DNA of 35,265 nucleotides from Clostridiales bacterium (GTDB lineage Bacteria; Bacillota; Clostridia; Lachnospirales; Lachnospiraceae). The notes below the pieces were generated by a model. It had not been told where the DNA came from. It did no database searches and worked only from the letters and a program-made list of their open reading frames with translations. Below, one piece after another: positions 24,320 to 31,822 of the stretch; position 1 is the stretch's first letter, and each line of letters starts with the position of its first letter. The position numbers and the translations under genes were made by a program. The DNA is taken from positions 1-35,265 of the forward strand of contig JAAYPT010000017.1 in the NCBI GenBank assembly GCA_012519695.1, written 5' to 3'.

Positions 24320-25954
24320 ATGGAAATGACGCATATATTGGAATTATTAGGCGGATTAGCACTGTTTTTATACGGTATGCAGATGATGAGTCAGGGGTTA
24401 GAAGCGGCTGCCGGAAATAAAATGAAGCAAATTTTAGAAAAACTGACAGCGAATCGTTTTTTAGGAGTAGCCGTAGGAGCCGGAATTACAGCAATTATAC
24501 AATCATCGTCGGCAACAACGGTGATGGTAGTGGGATTTGTAAATTCCGGTATGATGACGTTGCAGCAGGCAGTATGGATTATTATGGGTGCCAATATTGG
24601 TACTACCATAACCGGACAGTTGATAGCACTGGATGTAGGTGCAATTGCCCCCTTGTTTGCGTTTGCCGGTGTGGTGATGATTTTGTTTTTTAAAAAACAA
24701 AAATATACATATTTTGGACAGATTTTAGCAGGACTTGGAGTGCTGTTTATCGGAATGAGAATGATGAGTGGTTCCATGACACCATTGCAGCAGTCAGATA
24801 GCTTTATTCATTTGATGACTACATTTTCCAATCCTGTATTTGGAATACTTGCAGGTGCAGTATTTACAGCCATAATACAATCATCATCAGCATCAGTGGG
24901 AATTTTACAGGCACTTGCAGTAAGCGGATTAATAGGACTGGACGGAGCGGTATATGTATTGTTTGGACAGAATATTGGTACATGTATTACAGCGGTTTTG
25001 GCATCCATAGGAACCAATCGAAATGCGAAACGTACTACATTGATACATCTTATGTTTAATGTAATCGGAACAGTGATTTTTACCATATTGTGTATGGTAA
25101 CCCCATTGGTATCCTTTATGGAAAGTGTAACTTCTAATCCGGCAGCACAGATTGCCAATGTGCATACCTTGTTTAATATTGTAACAACACTCATACTACT
25201 TCCGGCAGGAAATGGACTGGCAGGATTAGCAAAGAAGATTTTACCAGAACGTCCGGAGGAGGGAAATAAGGAGTTACATTTGGAGTATTTGCATCCACTG
25301 GGAAAATCAGCAGAGCGTACCATTGGTGTGGCTGCAATTTATACCAATCAGTTGGCACAAGAGGTATATCGTATGCTGGAAATGGCGCAGGAAAATGTGG
25401 ATAGAGCATTTTGGGCATTTCGTACCGGAGATGTAGAACAGGTGCCGGAGGTATGTAAAACAGAAGATTACATTGATTATTTGAATAAAGAAATCTCACA
25501 TTACATTTCCAGAACGATTGTAAATGAAGCAAACGAAGAAGAGACTTATAATGCCAGTCAGTATTTTAAAATGGTTGGAAACATCGAACGAATTGGAGAC
25601 CATGCACTTAACATTGCCGAATATACAGAAAAGTTAAAAGAAAATCATATTGTTTTTTCGGAAAAGGCACAGGTAGAAATGGAACATATGGAGCAGGTGC
25701 TTCGTGTATTGTTTGAAACTTTGGGAAATGAAAAAAGGGGAACCGTGGAATGGATGATGCGTATTGCACAGATGGAACAGAGCATAGATGACATGACATT
25801 TCAATACCGGGAACAGCTTATGGAACGTATGCGCTTGGGAGAATGTGCAGAAGAAGCATGTATCATCTATTCCGAGATGTTAACTGACTTTGAACGAATA
25901 GGGGATCATGCATTGAATATTGCACAGGAAATGGAAAAAATAGCAAAACAATAA
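24320..25954 (+). CDS. Na/Pi cotransporter family protein with PhoU-like C-terminus
   Basis: Sodium-phosphate symporter of the NptA/YjbB type in the cell membrane. The transport half has two inverted repeats, each with the phosphate-binding QSSSA motif: QSSSATTVMVVGF (~61) and QSSSASVGILQ (~187), flanked by GANIGTT and GQNIGTC. The C-terminal ~200 residues are PhoU-like with repeated ERIGDHALNIA helices (~428 and ~525), which are thought to couple transport to metal or phosphate sensing. The 544-residue length is normal. Upstream are a Pho-box-like repeat and a hairpin leader, fitting regulation by phosphate. The start has GGAAGGAAG about 9 nt upstream. Confidence 0.92.
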   Translation: MEMTHILELLGGLALFLYGMQMMSQGLEAAAGNKMKQILEKLTANRFLGVAVGAGITAIIQSSSATTVMVVGFVNSGMMTLQQAVWIIMGANIGTTITGQLIALDVGAIAPLFAFAGVVMILFFKKQKYTYFGQILAGLGVLFIGMRMMSGSMTPLQQSDSFIHLMTTFSNPVFGILAGAVFTAIIQSSSASVGILQALAVSGLIGLDGAVYVLFGQNIGTCITAVLASIGTNRNAKRTTLIHLMFNVIGTVIFTILCMVTPLVSFMESVTSNPAAQIANVHTLFNIVTTLILLPAGNGLAGLAKKILPERPEEGNKELHLEYLHPLGKSAERTIGVAAIYTNQLAQEVYRMLEMAQENVDRAFWAFRTGDVEQVPEVCKTEDYIDYLNKEISHYISRTIVNEANEEETYNASQYFKMVGNIERIGDHALNIAEYTEKLKENHIVFSEKAQVEMEHMEQVLRVLFETLGNEKRGTVEWMMRIAQMEQSIDDMTFQYREQLMERMRLGECAEEACIIYSEMLTDFERIGDHALNIAQEMEKIAKQ

Positions 25955-26036
25955 AATTATTACTATTATTTCTATTTGAAAAGTGTTAATATGATTAACG
26001 TAACAATTATTTCAAAAGAGAGAGGAGCAAATAGTT

Positions 26037-27119
26037 ATGATGAAGGCGAACAAAAAGTTACGAAAATTAATGCTTATGTTGGGATTAAGCGGAGTTCTCA
26101 TAGGAACCATGACAGCATGTGGCAACAAAGAAACAACTCAGAATACTTCCGATGTAAAGAAAAAGGACAGTAAAGAGAAGAAGACACTTGATAATTCAAA
26201 AAAAGTAGTCAAAGAAGAGGAAAAAGAAGAACCGGAGGAAACAGAGTTTTCCTATGAAGATCTGGAAGATGTGGAATTTTGTTTCACCAGTGGAGCAGGT
26301 GGATGGAGTACTACATTACAAGTAGAAGCAGATGGAAGTTTTTCCGGATTATATAATGATTCAGATATGGGTGATGCAGGAGATGATTATCCGGATGGAA
26401 CACGTTATGTTTCACAGTTTTCCGGACAGTTTGGAAAATTAAAAAAGGTAAATGATTATACTTATTCGGCTAAAATCGAAAGTATTGAGTTAGAACAAGA
26501 ACCTGATACGGAAGAATATGCAGATGATGTTAAGTATGTGTACAGTGAGCCATATGGAATTGACGGCGCAAAGGAGATTCTTTTCTACTTAAAAGGTGCA
26601 CCAATTGATGAACTGCCGGAAGGATATTTATCATGGGTGAAATATAATTATGATATAGATGCAGAAACAGAGCTTCCTTTTTATGGTTTATATAATGAGG
26701 CAGAAGAAAATGGATTTGTAGGAGAAGATGCTTCTTTATATGATGATAATGAGACACAAGATAATTTATCTGAAATTGATAAAGAGCTAGAAGAAGTAGA
26801 ACAACGAGCAAAAGAAATTGAGGATAGATTAGACCAAGCATACGCACAGGTGGACTTGAACGAGGCATCAGCAGAAGAATATGAATTATGGGATGATGAA
26901 CTTAACCAAATATGGGCACGTTTAAAAGAAACCTTGGATGAGGACACTATGAAAAAGTTGACCGAAGAAGAACGTCAATGGGTTGCAGAAAAGGAAGCGG
27001 CAATAAAAGAGGCTGGAGCAGAATGTGAAGGAGGCTCTATGCAACCGATGTTAGAGAACCTGAAGGGAGCAGAGTTAACCAGAGAACGTGTCTATGAATT
27101 AGCAGATATGTTGAAATAA
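26037..27119 (+). CDS. Lipoprotein with C-terminal LprI-like (DUF1311) domain
   Basis: Signal peptide of 27 residues with the lipobox TMTAC (Cys 28) and a long charged linker (KKKDSKEKKTLDNSKK, EEEKEEPEETE). A middle domain at about 70-210, with SGAGGWSTTLQVEADGSFSG and FSGQFGKLKKV, resembles a beta-rich secreted domain I do not recognise by name. The C-terminal ~100 residues (LDQAYAQVDLNEASAEEYEL, LNQIWARLKETLDEDT, EERQWVAEKEAA) carry the W-rich, Glu-rich helices of the LprI/DUF1311 family, some of which inhibit lysozyme (family knowledge). A 15-bp palindrome GTTAAT-ATG-ATTAAC lies at 25985-25999 in the upstream region. It ends at a strong terminator and seems monocistronic. Confidence 0.72.
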   Translation: MMKANKKLRKLMLMLGLSGVLIGTMTACGNKETTQNTSDVKKKDSKEKKTLDNSKKVVKEEEKEEPEETEFSYEDLEDVEFCFTSGAGGWSTTLQVEADGSFSGLYNDSDMGDAGDDYPDGTRYVSQFSGQFGKLKKVNDYTYSAKIESIELEQEPDTEEYADDVKYVYSEPYGIDGAKEILFYLKGAPIDELPEGYLSWVKYNYDIDAETELPFYGLYNEAEENGFVGEDASLYDDNETQDNLSEIDKELEEVEQRAKEIEDRLDQAYAQVDLNEASAEEYELWDDELNQIWARLKETLDEDTMKKLTEEERQWVAEKEAAIKEAGAECEGGSMQPMLENLKGAELTRERVYELADMLK

Positions 27120-27176
27120 TAGAAAAAGAAAATACGAGAAAAAAGTCTGTAAATTAAGATTTTTTGCGAAATAATT

Positions 27177-27214
27177 GGGTGGAAGGCTCTTGCATGAGCT
27201 TTCCACCCTTGTTT
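27177..27214 (+). terminator. Terminator after the LprI-like lipoprotein gene
   Basis: GGGTGGAAGGCTC (27177-27189) pairs with GAGCTTTCCACCC (27196-27208), one G·U, then TTGTTT. Confidence 0.88.
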
Positions 27215-27287
27215 ACACCATAGCGATAAAAATGCGTTCTAAATACATAGCAGTATTGCATTGGAAATGCATTTAGGAAAATCAAAA

Positions 27288-27565
27288 TTACTGTGCATAT
27301 TTATCATAGTATAGTTGTGCCTGTTCGGGATTAAGGTTAAATCTTTTTTGGAGTTTTTCTAGAATTCGTTCTTTTGAAGTTCCGTCTTCCAGATTATCTA
27401 AAATTAATGCTTCAATTCCGCGGGCAAGCCCCTGTTCCATCCCTTCTTTTTTTCCTCCTGTTATTCGCAGGAGATGTCTACAAGATTCTCCTGCTTTTCA
27501 TTACGATATTTACTGAAAGCATGGATTTTCTTGGAATATTGCGTTATTTGTAACGCATATAAAGA
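27288..27565 (-). pseudogene. C-terminal relic of an Rpn/PD-(D/E)XK nuclease-transposase family gene
   Basis: On the minus strand the frame 27458-27288 reads GGKKEGMEQGLARGIEALI then LDNLEDGTSKERILEKLQKR and NPEQAQLYYDKYAQ, the Gly/Glu-rich tail of Rpn-type proteins (recombination-promoting nucleases, multicopy in Lachnospiraceae). Further upstream another frame ends KKIHAFSKYRNEKQENLV and a stop at 27461, so the N-terminal nuclease core is gone and the join is frame-shifted. A 28-nt hairpin (GCAGGAGA at 27467-27474, TCTCCTGC at 27487-27494) sits at that join. The rest of the 27120-27750 gap has a terminator and the TRIC promoter; nothing else is recognisable. Confidence 0.6.
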
Positions 27566-27677
27566 GTTTATCTATAGAGGGTAATGATACCCAAGAACCT
27601 TAGAAAAATATGCTTTTCATTTATTTTAGCATGTTTTTTGAAGATTCACAATCACGATTTTTACAAAATATAATATG

Positions 27678-27706
27678 TTGACGAATGGTGGGAACTTCAA
27701 TATAAT
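27678..27706 (+). promoter_or_regulatory. Promoter of the TRIC-family channel gene
   Basis: -35 TTGACG (27678-27683), 17-nt spacer, -10 TATAAT (27701-27706); predicted start near 27713, leader ~38 nt. Confidence 0.8.
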
Positions 27707-27750
27707 TCATATAACTATAATTATTAAGAAAAATCTATGAGGTAAAACAG

Positions 27751-28395
27751 ATGACACTTTCATTTATTTTCTGGATGGATATTATTGGAACCATAGCATT
27801 TGCAATATCCGGAGCAATGGTTGCGGTAAAAAAAGGAATGGATATTTTTGGTGTAAATATTTTAGCGATAACCACAGCAGTTGGAGGGGGAATGTTGCGG
27901 GATATTCTAATTGGAGATGTACCACCGGAAATGTTTCAAAATCCCATCTATACATTGATGGCGGTAATCGTGGCAAACATTGTGTTTTTGTGCGCATATT
28001 GGAATAAGAAAAATATAAAAAGCAGTTATGTAAATATTTATGAAAAACTATTATTTCTATTTGATGCATTAGGTTTGGGAGCATTTACAGTAGATGGCGT
28101 AAATGCAGGGATGCAGTCAGAATTTCATGAGAATATTTTCTTGGTAGTTTTTCTTGGTGTAATTACAGGAGTAGGCGGCGGAGTATTGCGAGACATGATG
28201 GCAAATGAGTTGCCATATATTTTTGTAAAACATATTTATGCCTGTGCATCTATTTTAGGGGCTATTGCAACTGCATATGTATGGGAAATTTTGGGACAAA
28301 ATGGTGCAATGATTATAGGATTTGTCATTACCATTTTGATTCGTTTTTTGGCGGCACATTATAAGTGGGATTTGCCTCGGATTGTGCATAAATAG
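27751..28395 (+). CDS. TRIC-type (UPF0126) cation channel family protein
   Basis: A 214-residue membrane protein made of two tandem UPF0126 repeats of about three helices each. The repeat signatures are AVGGGMLRDILIGDVPPEMF (~43) and GVGGGVLRDMMANELP (~138), the Gly-rich bends of the TRIC fold, which as trimers conduct monovalent cations (family knowledge). Start ATG follows GAGG by 8 nt and its own promoter. The physiological role in bacteria is uncertain. Transcription runs toward the small coiled-coil gene. Confidence 0.87.
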   Translation: MTLSFIFWMDIIGTIAFAISGAMVAVKKGMDIFGVNILAITTAVGGGMLRDILIGDVPPEMFQNPIYTLMAVIVANIVFLCAYWNKKNIKSSYVNIYEKLLFLFDALGLGAFTVDGVNAGMQSEFHENIFLVVFLGVITGVGGGVLRDMMANELPYIFVKHIYACASILGAIATAYVWEILGQNGAMIIGFVITILIRFLAAHYKWDLPRIVHK

Positions 28396-28514
28396 CGCAT
28401 CTCAAGTATTGCTTTAGTTCAATTCAACTACTGCTTGCTGTCGTTTTTTTATCTATTTTGCTAGGATGAAGTTGTAGCAGAAAGGAGAAAAACACAGTGA
28501 AAAGGAGAAGAAAA

Positions 28515-28646
28515 ATGAACAAGCAGAAACAGGAAAGAAAAAGAACTTATTGGTATCGGGAAGAAGAAAAAAAGGCAACTCAGGTTATGGAACAACAGAC
28601 CATGCAGTTACAATTATTAAGTAGTCAGTTACGCAATTTGAGATAA
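28515..28646 (+). CDS. Small coiled-coil protein, 43 residues, unknown function
   Basis: Short gene with AAAGGAG upstream of the ATG. An in-frame GTG at 28497 with its own AAAGGAG would add six basic residues; both starts are possible. The protein is very charged: MNKQKQERKRTYWYREEEKK, then a Gln/Leu-rich helix (ATQVMEQQTMQLQLLSSQLR) that could form a coiled coil. No signal peptide, membrane helix or Cys. It sits 16 nt before the repeat protein gene in the same direction, so they probably share a transcript and may act together. I do not recognise a family. A T-run at 28444-28450 may end TRIC transcription. Confidence 0.55.
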   Translation: MNKQKQERKRTYWYREEEKKATQVMEQQTMQLQLLSSQLRNLR

Positions 28647-28662
28647 GAAAAGAGGAATAGAT

Positions 28663-29295
28663 ATGTTTGACACAAGAAAAACAGGAAAGAAAATCGCAAC
28701 ATTAAGAAAAGAGAAAAATATGACACAGATGGAACATTTGATTCAGGGAACGGAACGAGAATATATAGAAGAAACAGATACCGGTGCAGATGTAATTACG
28801 CAGGTAGCTCCATTAGTGAAACCAGAACAGGCCAAAGAGATGGTACAGACAGTGATTGAAAAAGAAGAAAAGAAAGAACAAGATGAGGGAAAAGAAGAAT
28901 CTGCGAAGAAATCAAAGTTTTCTATAAAAGAGTTGATTGAATTAGCACCTTATTTAGAAGAAGAATATCTGGATAAATTAGTAGAACAGATAGATGTAGA
29001 TACCAATTTAAAAGAACTAATTGGACTTGCACCGTTTCTGGCAGATTACACATTGGATAAGTTGGTAGAAAGAATTAACCTGGAAAAGGGCGGTAAGGGG
29101 ATTGTAGGACTTGCACCATTTTTGTCAGATGAGGCATTAGATACCTTGATAGAAAGAGCAATAGAACAGGGAGAATTGCAGGATTATACCGGACTATATC
29201 CTTTCCTGTCAGATAAAACCCTTCATAAATTAGCAGAAGCCATGATGAAAAACGGAAATGCTACATCACTTAAGAAGATTCTGCCGTTTTTATAA
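28663..29295 (+). CDS. 28-residue-repeat protein with a truncated XRE HTH (210 residues)
   Basis: The first ~24 residues, MFDTRKTGKKIATLRKEKNM plus TQM, match the start of a clostridial XRE-type helix-turn-helix regulator, but the recognition-helix part that should follow (VSxQAVSNWERG) is absent and the text jumps to EHLIQGTEREYIEETDTGAD. The rest carries a repeat of exactly 84 bp: IELAPYLEEEYLDKLVEQI (28936), IGLAPFLADYTLDKLVERI (29020), VGLAPFLSDEALDTLIERA (29104), TGLYPFLSDKTLHKLAEAM (29188) and a partial KKILPFL (29272). A more diverged copy (TQVAPLVKPEQAKEM) lies near 28800 with a charged linker. The frame is intact with good Shine-Dalgarno AAGAGGA, so the protein may be made, but DNA binding through this HTH is unlikely. 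Confidence 0.75.
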   Translation: MFDTRKTGKKIATLRKEKNMTQMEHLIQGTEREYIEETDTGADVITQVAPLVKPEQAKEMVQTVIEKEEKKEQDEGKEESAKKSKFSIKELIELAPYLEEEYLDKLVEQIDVDTNLKELIGLAPFLADYTLDKLVERINLEKGGKGIVGLAPFLSDEALDTLIERAIEQGELQDYTGLYPFLSDKTLHKLAEAMMKNGNATSLKKILPFL

Positions 29296-29303
29296 ATGTT
29301 GTA

Positions 29304-29332
29304 TTGTACGAACTACATTAGCGTGTTATAAT
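29304..29332 (+). promoter_or_regulatory. Promoter of the zinc-ribbon protein gene, inside nested inverted repeats
   Basis: -35 TTGTAC (29304-29309), 17-nt spacer, -10 TATAAT (29327-29332). The imperfect inverted repeat GCGTGTTATAAT (29321-29332) / ATTATGATACGC covers the -10, and GTATTGT (29301-29307) is mirrored by ACAATAC (29349-29355). Confidence 0.75.
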
Positions 29333-29387
29333 TAAATTATGATACGCAACAATACAAACCAATGGAAGGACAAAGGAGGAGGAAACA

Positions 29388-29915
29388 ATGTCATATTGTA
29401 TAAAATGCGGAAGAAAACTTAATGATGGAGAGGTGTGTAACTGTCAGGCACAGGCTCCTAAAACAGAATTTCAGGCAACTCAGGGGAATAATTTCCAGAC
29501 AGCCAATGTAACCGGTGGGGCTACTCAGACAGTAGACAGTAGAAAGAAAATTACAAAGTTACTTACAATTATAGGTGCTGCTGTTATGGCTATTGCATGT
29601 TTTATGCCATTTTACACCATTCTGTCAGAAACAATCAATTATGTAGGTGGTGGGACAGGTCAAACCGGTGATGGTGTTATCGTTGTCATCTTGGCTATTG
29701 TAGCAATTGTATTGGCAGTATTCAACTTGCAAAAGTTTGGAGTAATTCCAGCGGCAATTGCTTTGGTAATAACCATTTATGATATTTCCCAGCTAAGCAG
29801 TGCATCTATGGGATTTGGAAGCTTTGGTATCGGCGCATATCTGGCTGTTATTGGAGCAATCGTGGCAATCGTTGGCGGTATACTTGGATTTGTATGGAAA
29901 TTGACAAGAAAATAG
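29388..29915 (+). CDS. Zinc-ribbon membrane protein
   Basis: A 175-residue protein beginning with a zinc ribbon, MSYCIKCGRKLNDGEVCNC (Cys 4, 7, 17, 19). A low-complexity Gln/Thr linker (about 20-50) leads to four hydrophobic helices between ~57 and 170 (KLLTIIGAAVMAIACFMPFY, VIVVILAIVAIVLAVF, VIPAAIALVITIYDI, YLAVIGAIVAIVGGILGF). This zinc_ribbon plus multi-helix layout is common in clostridial proteins of unknown role. GGAGGAGG precedes the ATG. It has its own promoter and terminator. Confidence 0.8.
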   Translation: MSYCIKCGRKLNDGEVCNCQAQAPKTEFQATQGNNFQTANVTGGATQTVDSRKKITKLLTIIGAAVMAIACFMPFYTILSETINYVGGGTGQTGDGVIVVILAIVAIVLAVFNLQKFGVIPAAIALVITIYDISQLSSASMGFGSFGIGAYLAVIGAIVAIVGGILGFVWKLTRK

Positions 29916-29945
29916 TATAACGTAAGAGTTAAAAAAGTAAAATTG

Positions 29946-29981
29946 GGAACATATTACATAAGAGTAATATGTTCCTTTTTT
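29946..29981 (+). terminator. Terminator after the zinc-ribbon gene
   Basis: GGAACATATTAC (29946-29957), loop ATAAGA, GTAATATGTTCC (29964-29975), TTTTTT tail. Confidence 0.92.
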
Positions 29982-29994
29982 CATGTATTATGTA

Positions 29995-30024
29995 TTGAAT
30001 TACCAAGGAAAGTGGGATTATAAT
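29995..30024 (+). promoter_or_regulatory. Promoter of the heterodimeric ABC exporter operon
   Basis: -35 TTGAAT (29995-30000), 18-nt spacer, -10 TATAAT (30019-30024). Start predicted near 30031, leader ~30 nt. Confidence 0.7.
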
Positions 30025-30061
30025 AGGGAAAGATAAAATAATCATATGGGGGACTTATTCC

Positions 30062-31804
30062 ATGAAAAAATTATTGATATACTTAAAAGATTACAAAAAG
30101 GAAAGTGTGCTGGCACCACTGTTTAAAATGCTGGAGGCATCTTTTGAACTGATTGTTCCGTTAGTAGTGACACAGATTATCGATGTGGGAATTGCAAATC
30201 GGGATAGTGGATATATTTTAAGAATGTGTCTTATTATGGTGGCATTAGGTCTGATAGGACTTACCTGTTCCATAACAGCGCAATACTTTGCGGCAAAGGC
30301 AGCTGTTGGATTTGGAACACAGGTGCGTCATCAGTTATTTGCTCATATACAGACCTTTTCTTTTTCCGAAATTGACAAGGTGGGAACGGCAACATTAATA
30401 ACCCGAATGACCAGCGATATTAATCAGGTGCAGTCTGGGGTAAACATGGTATTGCGTTTGTTTTTACGTTCCCCATTTATTGTATTCGGAGCTATGATTA
30501 TGGCATTTACCATAGATGTAAAGGCGGCATTGGTATTTGTAGTTACGATTCCGTTGTTATCTATTGTAGTATTTGGAATCATGGCAATCAGCATTCCTCT
30601 TTACCGTAAGGTGCAGGAACGTTTGGACAAGGTACTTGGAATTACCAGAGAAAATCTTACCGGAGTGCGTGTAATTCGTGCATTCCATAAGGAAGAAGAA
30701 GAAAAAAATCGATACGAAGAAAGCCTGGGAGCACTTATAAGTATGCAGAATCATGTGGGACGGATTAGTGCATTTATGAATCCGGTCACCTATATCATTA
30801 TTAACTGCGGTATTATTGCATTGCTCTATATCGGTGCATTTCAGGTAGATACAGGAGTTTTAACACAGGGACAAGTAGTTGCATTGGTAAACTATATGTC
30901 TCAGATTTTGGTAGAATTAATAAAGCTTGCAAACTTGATTGTAACTATCACTAAGGCGGTTGCTTGCGGAAATCGTATTGAATCCGTATTGGAAATGAAG
31001 AGCAGCATGCCAATTGATGTGCAAAAGGAGCAGTTAGGAGCAGTTGCAGGAAATAAGAGCGAAGCTTCTGAGTATATGGTAGAGTTTTCCCATGTAGGAC
31101 TGACTTATCAGGGGGCAGGGGCAGAAAGTTTAACAGATATTGATTTTCAGGTGAAAAAGGGAGAAACTATCGGAATCATCGGCGGAACCGGAAGTGGAAA
31201 AACATCTTTGGTACATTTGATACCACGTTTTTATGATGCTACAGCAGGTGAAGTGAAAATCAACGGAAAAAATGTCAAGGATTATCCAATTGAGCAACTA
31301 CGCCAAATGGTAGGAATTGTAATGCAAAAGGCAGTTTTATTCCAGGGAACCATACGGGAAAACCTGTGTTGGGGAAAAGAGAACGCTACGGAAAAGGAGC
31401 TGTATCAGGCATTAGAAACAGCGCAGGCAAGGGAAGTAGTAGATGGCAAGGATGGAAAACTGGATGCTCCGGTAGAGCAGGGTGGAAAGAATTTTTCCGG
31501 TGGACAAAGGCAGCGACTTACCATTGCCCGAGCATTGGTGCGTAAGCCACAGATTTTGATTTTGGATGATAGTGCATCGGCACTGGATTATGCTACGGAT
31601 GCCAGACTTCGAAAAGCTATTCGTGAGATGGAAGGAGAGCCAACGGTGTTTATCGTATCCCAGCGAACTTCTTCTATCCAGCATGCAGATAAAATTATTG
31701 TGTTGGATGATGGTGTGGTATCAGGAATCGGAACGCATGAGCAACTGTTAGAAACCTGTGAAGTATATCGGGAAATTTATGAATCCCAGTACAAGAAACA
31801 CTAG
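30062..31804 (+). CDS. ABC exporter half, degenerate-site subunit (LmrC/BmrC-like)
   Basis: One half of a heterodimeric type IV ABC exporter: six-helix membrane domain (about 1-310), then the ATPase. Walker A is GGTGSGKTS (~373), signature FSGGQRQR (~478) and Walker B ILILDDSASALDY (~498), where Asp replaces the catalytic Glu after the Walker B Asp. The paired gene has the Glu but an altered signature (LSAGQ), so the consensus ATP site is built from the partner's Walker motifs and this protein's signature, as in TM287/288 and BmrCD. Followed 18 nt later by the partner. Substrates are usually drugs or lipids; not predictable. Confidence 0.92.
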   Translation: MKKLLIYLKDYKKESVLAPLFKMLEASFELIVPLVVTQIIDVGIANRDSGYILRMCLIMVALGLIGLTCSITAQYFAAKAAVGFGTQVRHQLFAHIQTFSFSEIDKVGTATLITRMTSDINQVQSGVNMVLRLFLRSPFIVFGAMIMAFTIDVKAALVFVVTIPLLSIVVFGIMAISIPLYRKVQERLDKVLGITRENLTGVRVIRAFHKEEEEKNRYEESLGALISMQNHVGRISAFMNPVTYIIINCGIIALLYIGAFQVDTGVLTQGQVVALVNYMSQILVELIKLANLIVTITKAVACGNRIESVLEMKSSMPIDVQKEQLGAVAGNKSEASEYMVEFSHVGLTYQGAGAESLTDIDFQVKKGETIGIIGGTGSGKTSLVHLIPRFYDATAGEVKINGKNVKDYPIEQLRQMVGIVMQKAVLFQGTIRENLCWGKENATEKELYQALETAQAREVVDGKDGKLDAPVEQGGKNFSGGQRQRLTIARALVRKPQILILDDSASALDYATDARLRKAIREMEGEPTVFIVSQRTSSIQHADKIIVLDDGVVSGIGTHEQLLETCEVYREIYESQYKKH

Positions 31805-31822
31805 GAAGGGAGGAACAGTAGC

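Noticed and set aside
24808-25323. Minus-strand open frame across the Na/Pi transporter
   Set aside because: Overlaps the QSSSA repeat region on the opposite strand; no ribosome site or family.
27467-27494. Hairpin in the Rpn relic read as a terminator or IS end
   Set aside because: It has no T-run and only one copy was seen, so neither role is supported.
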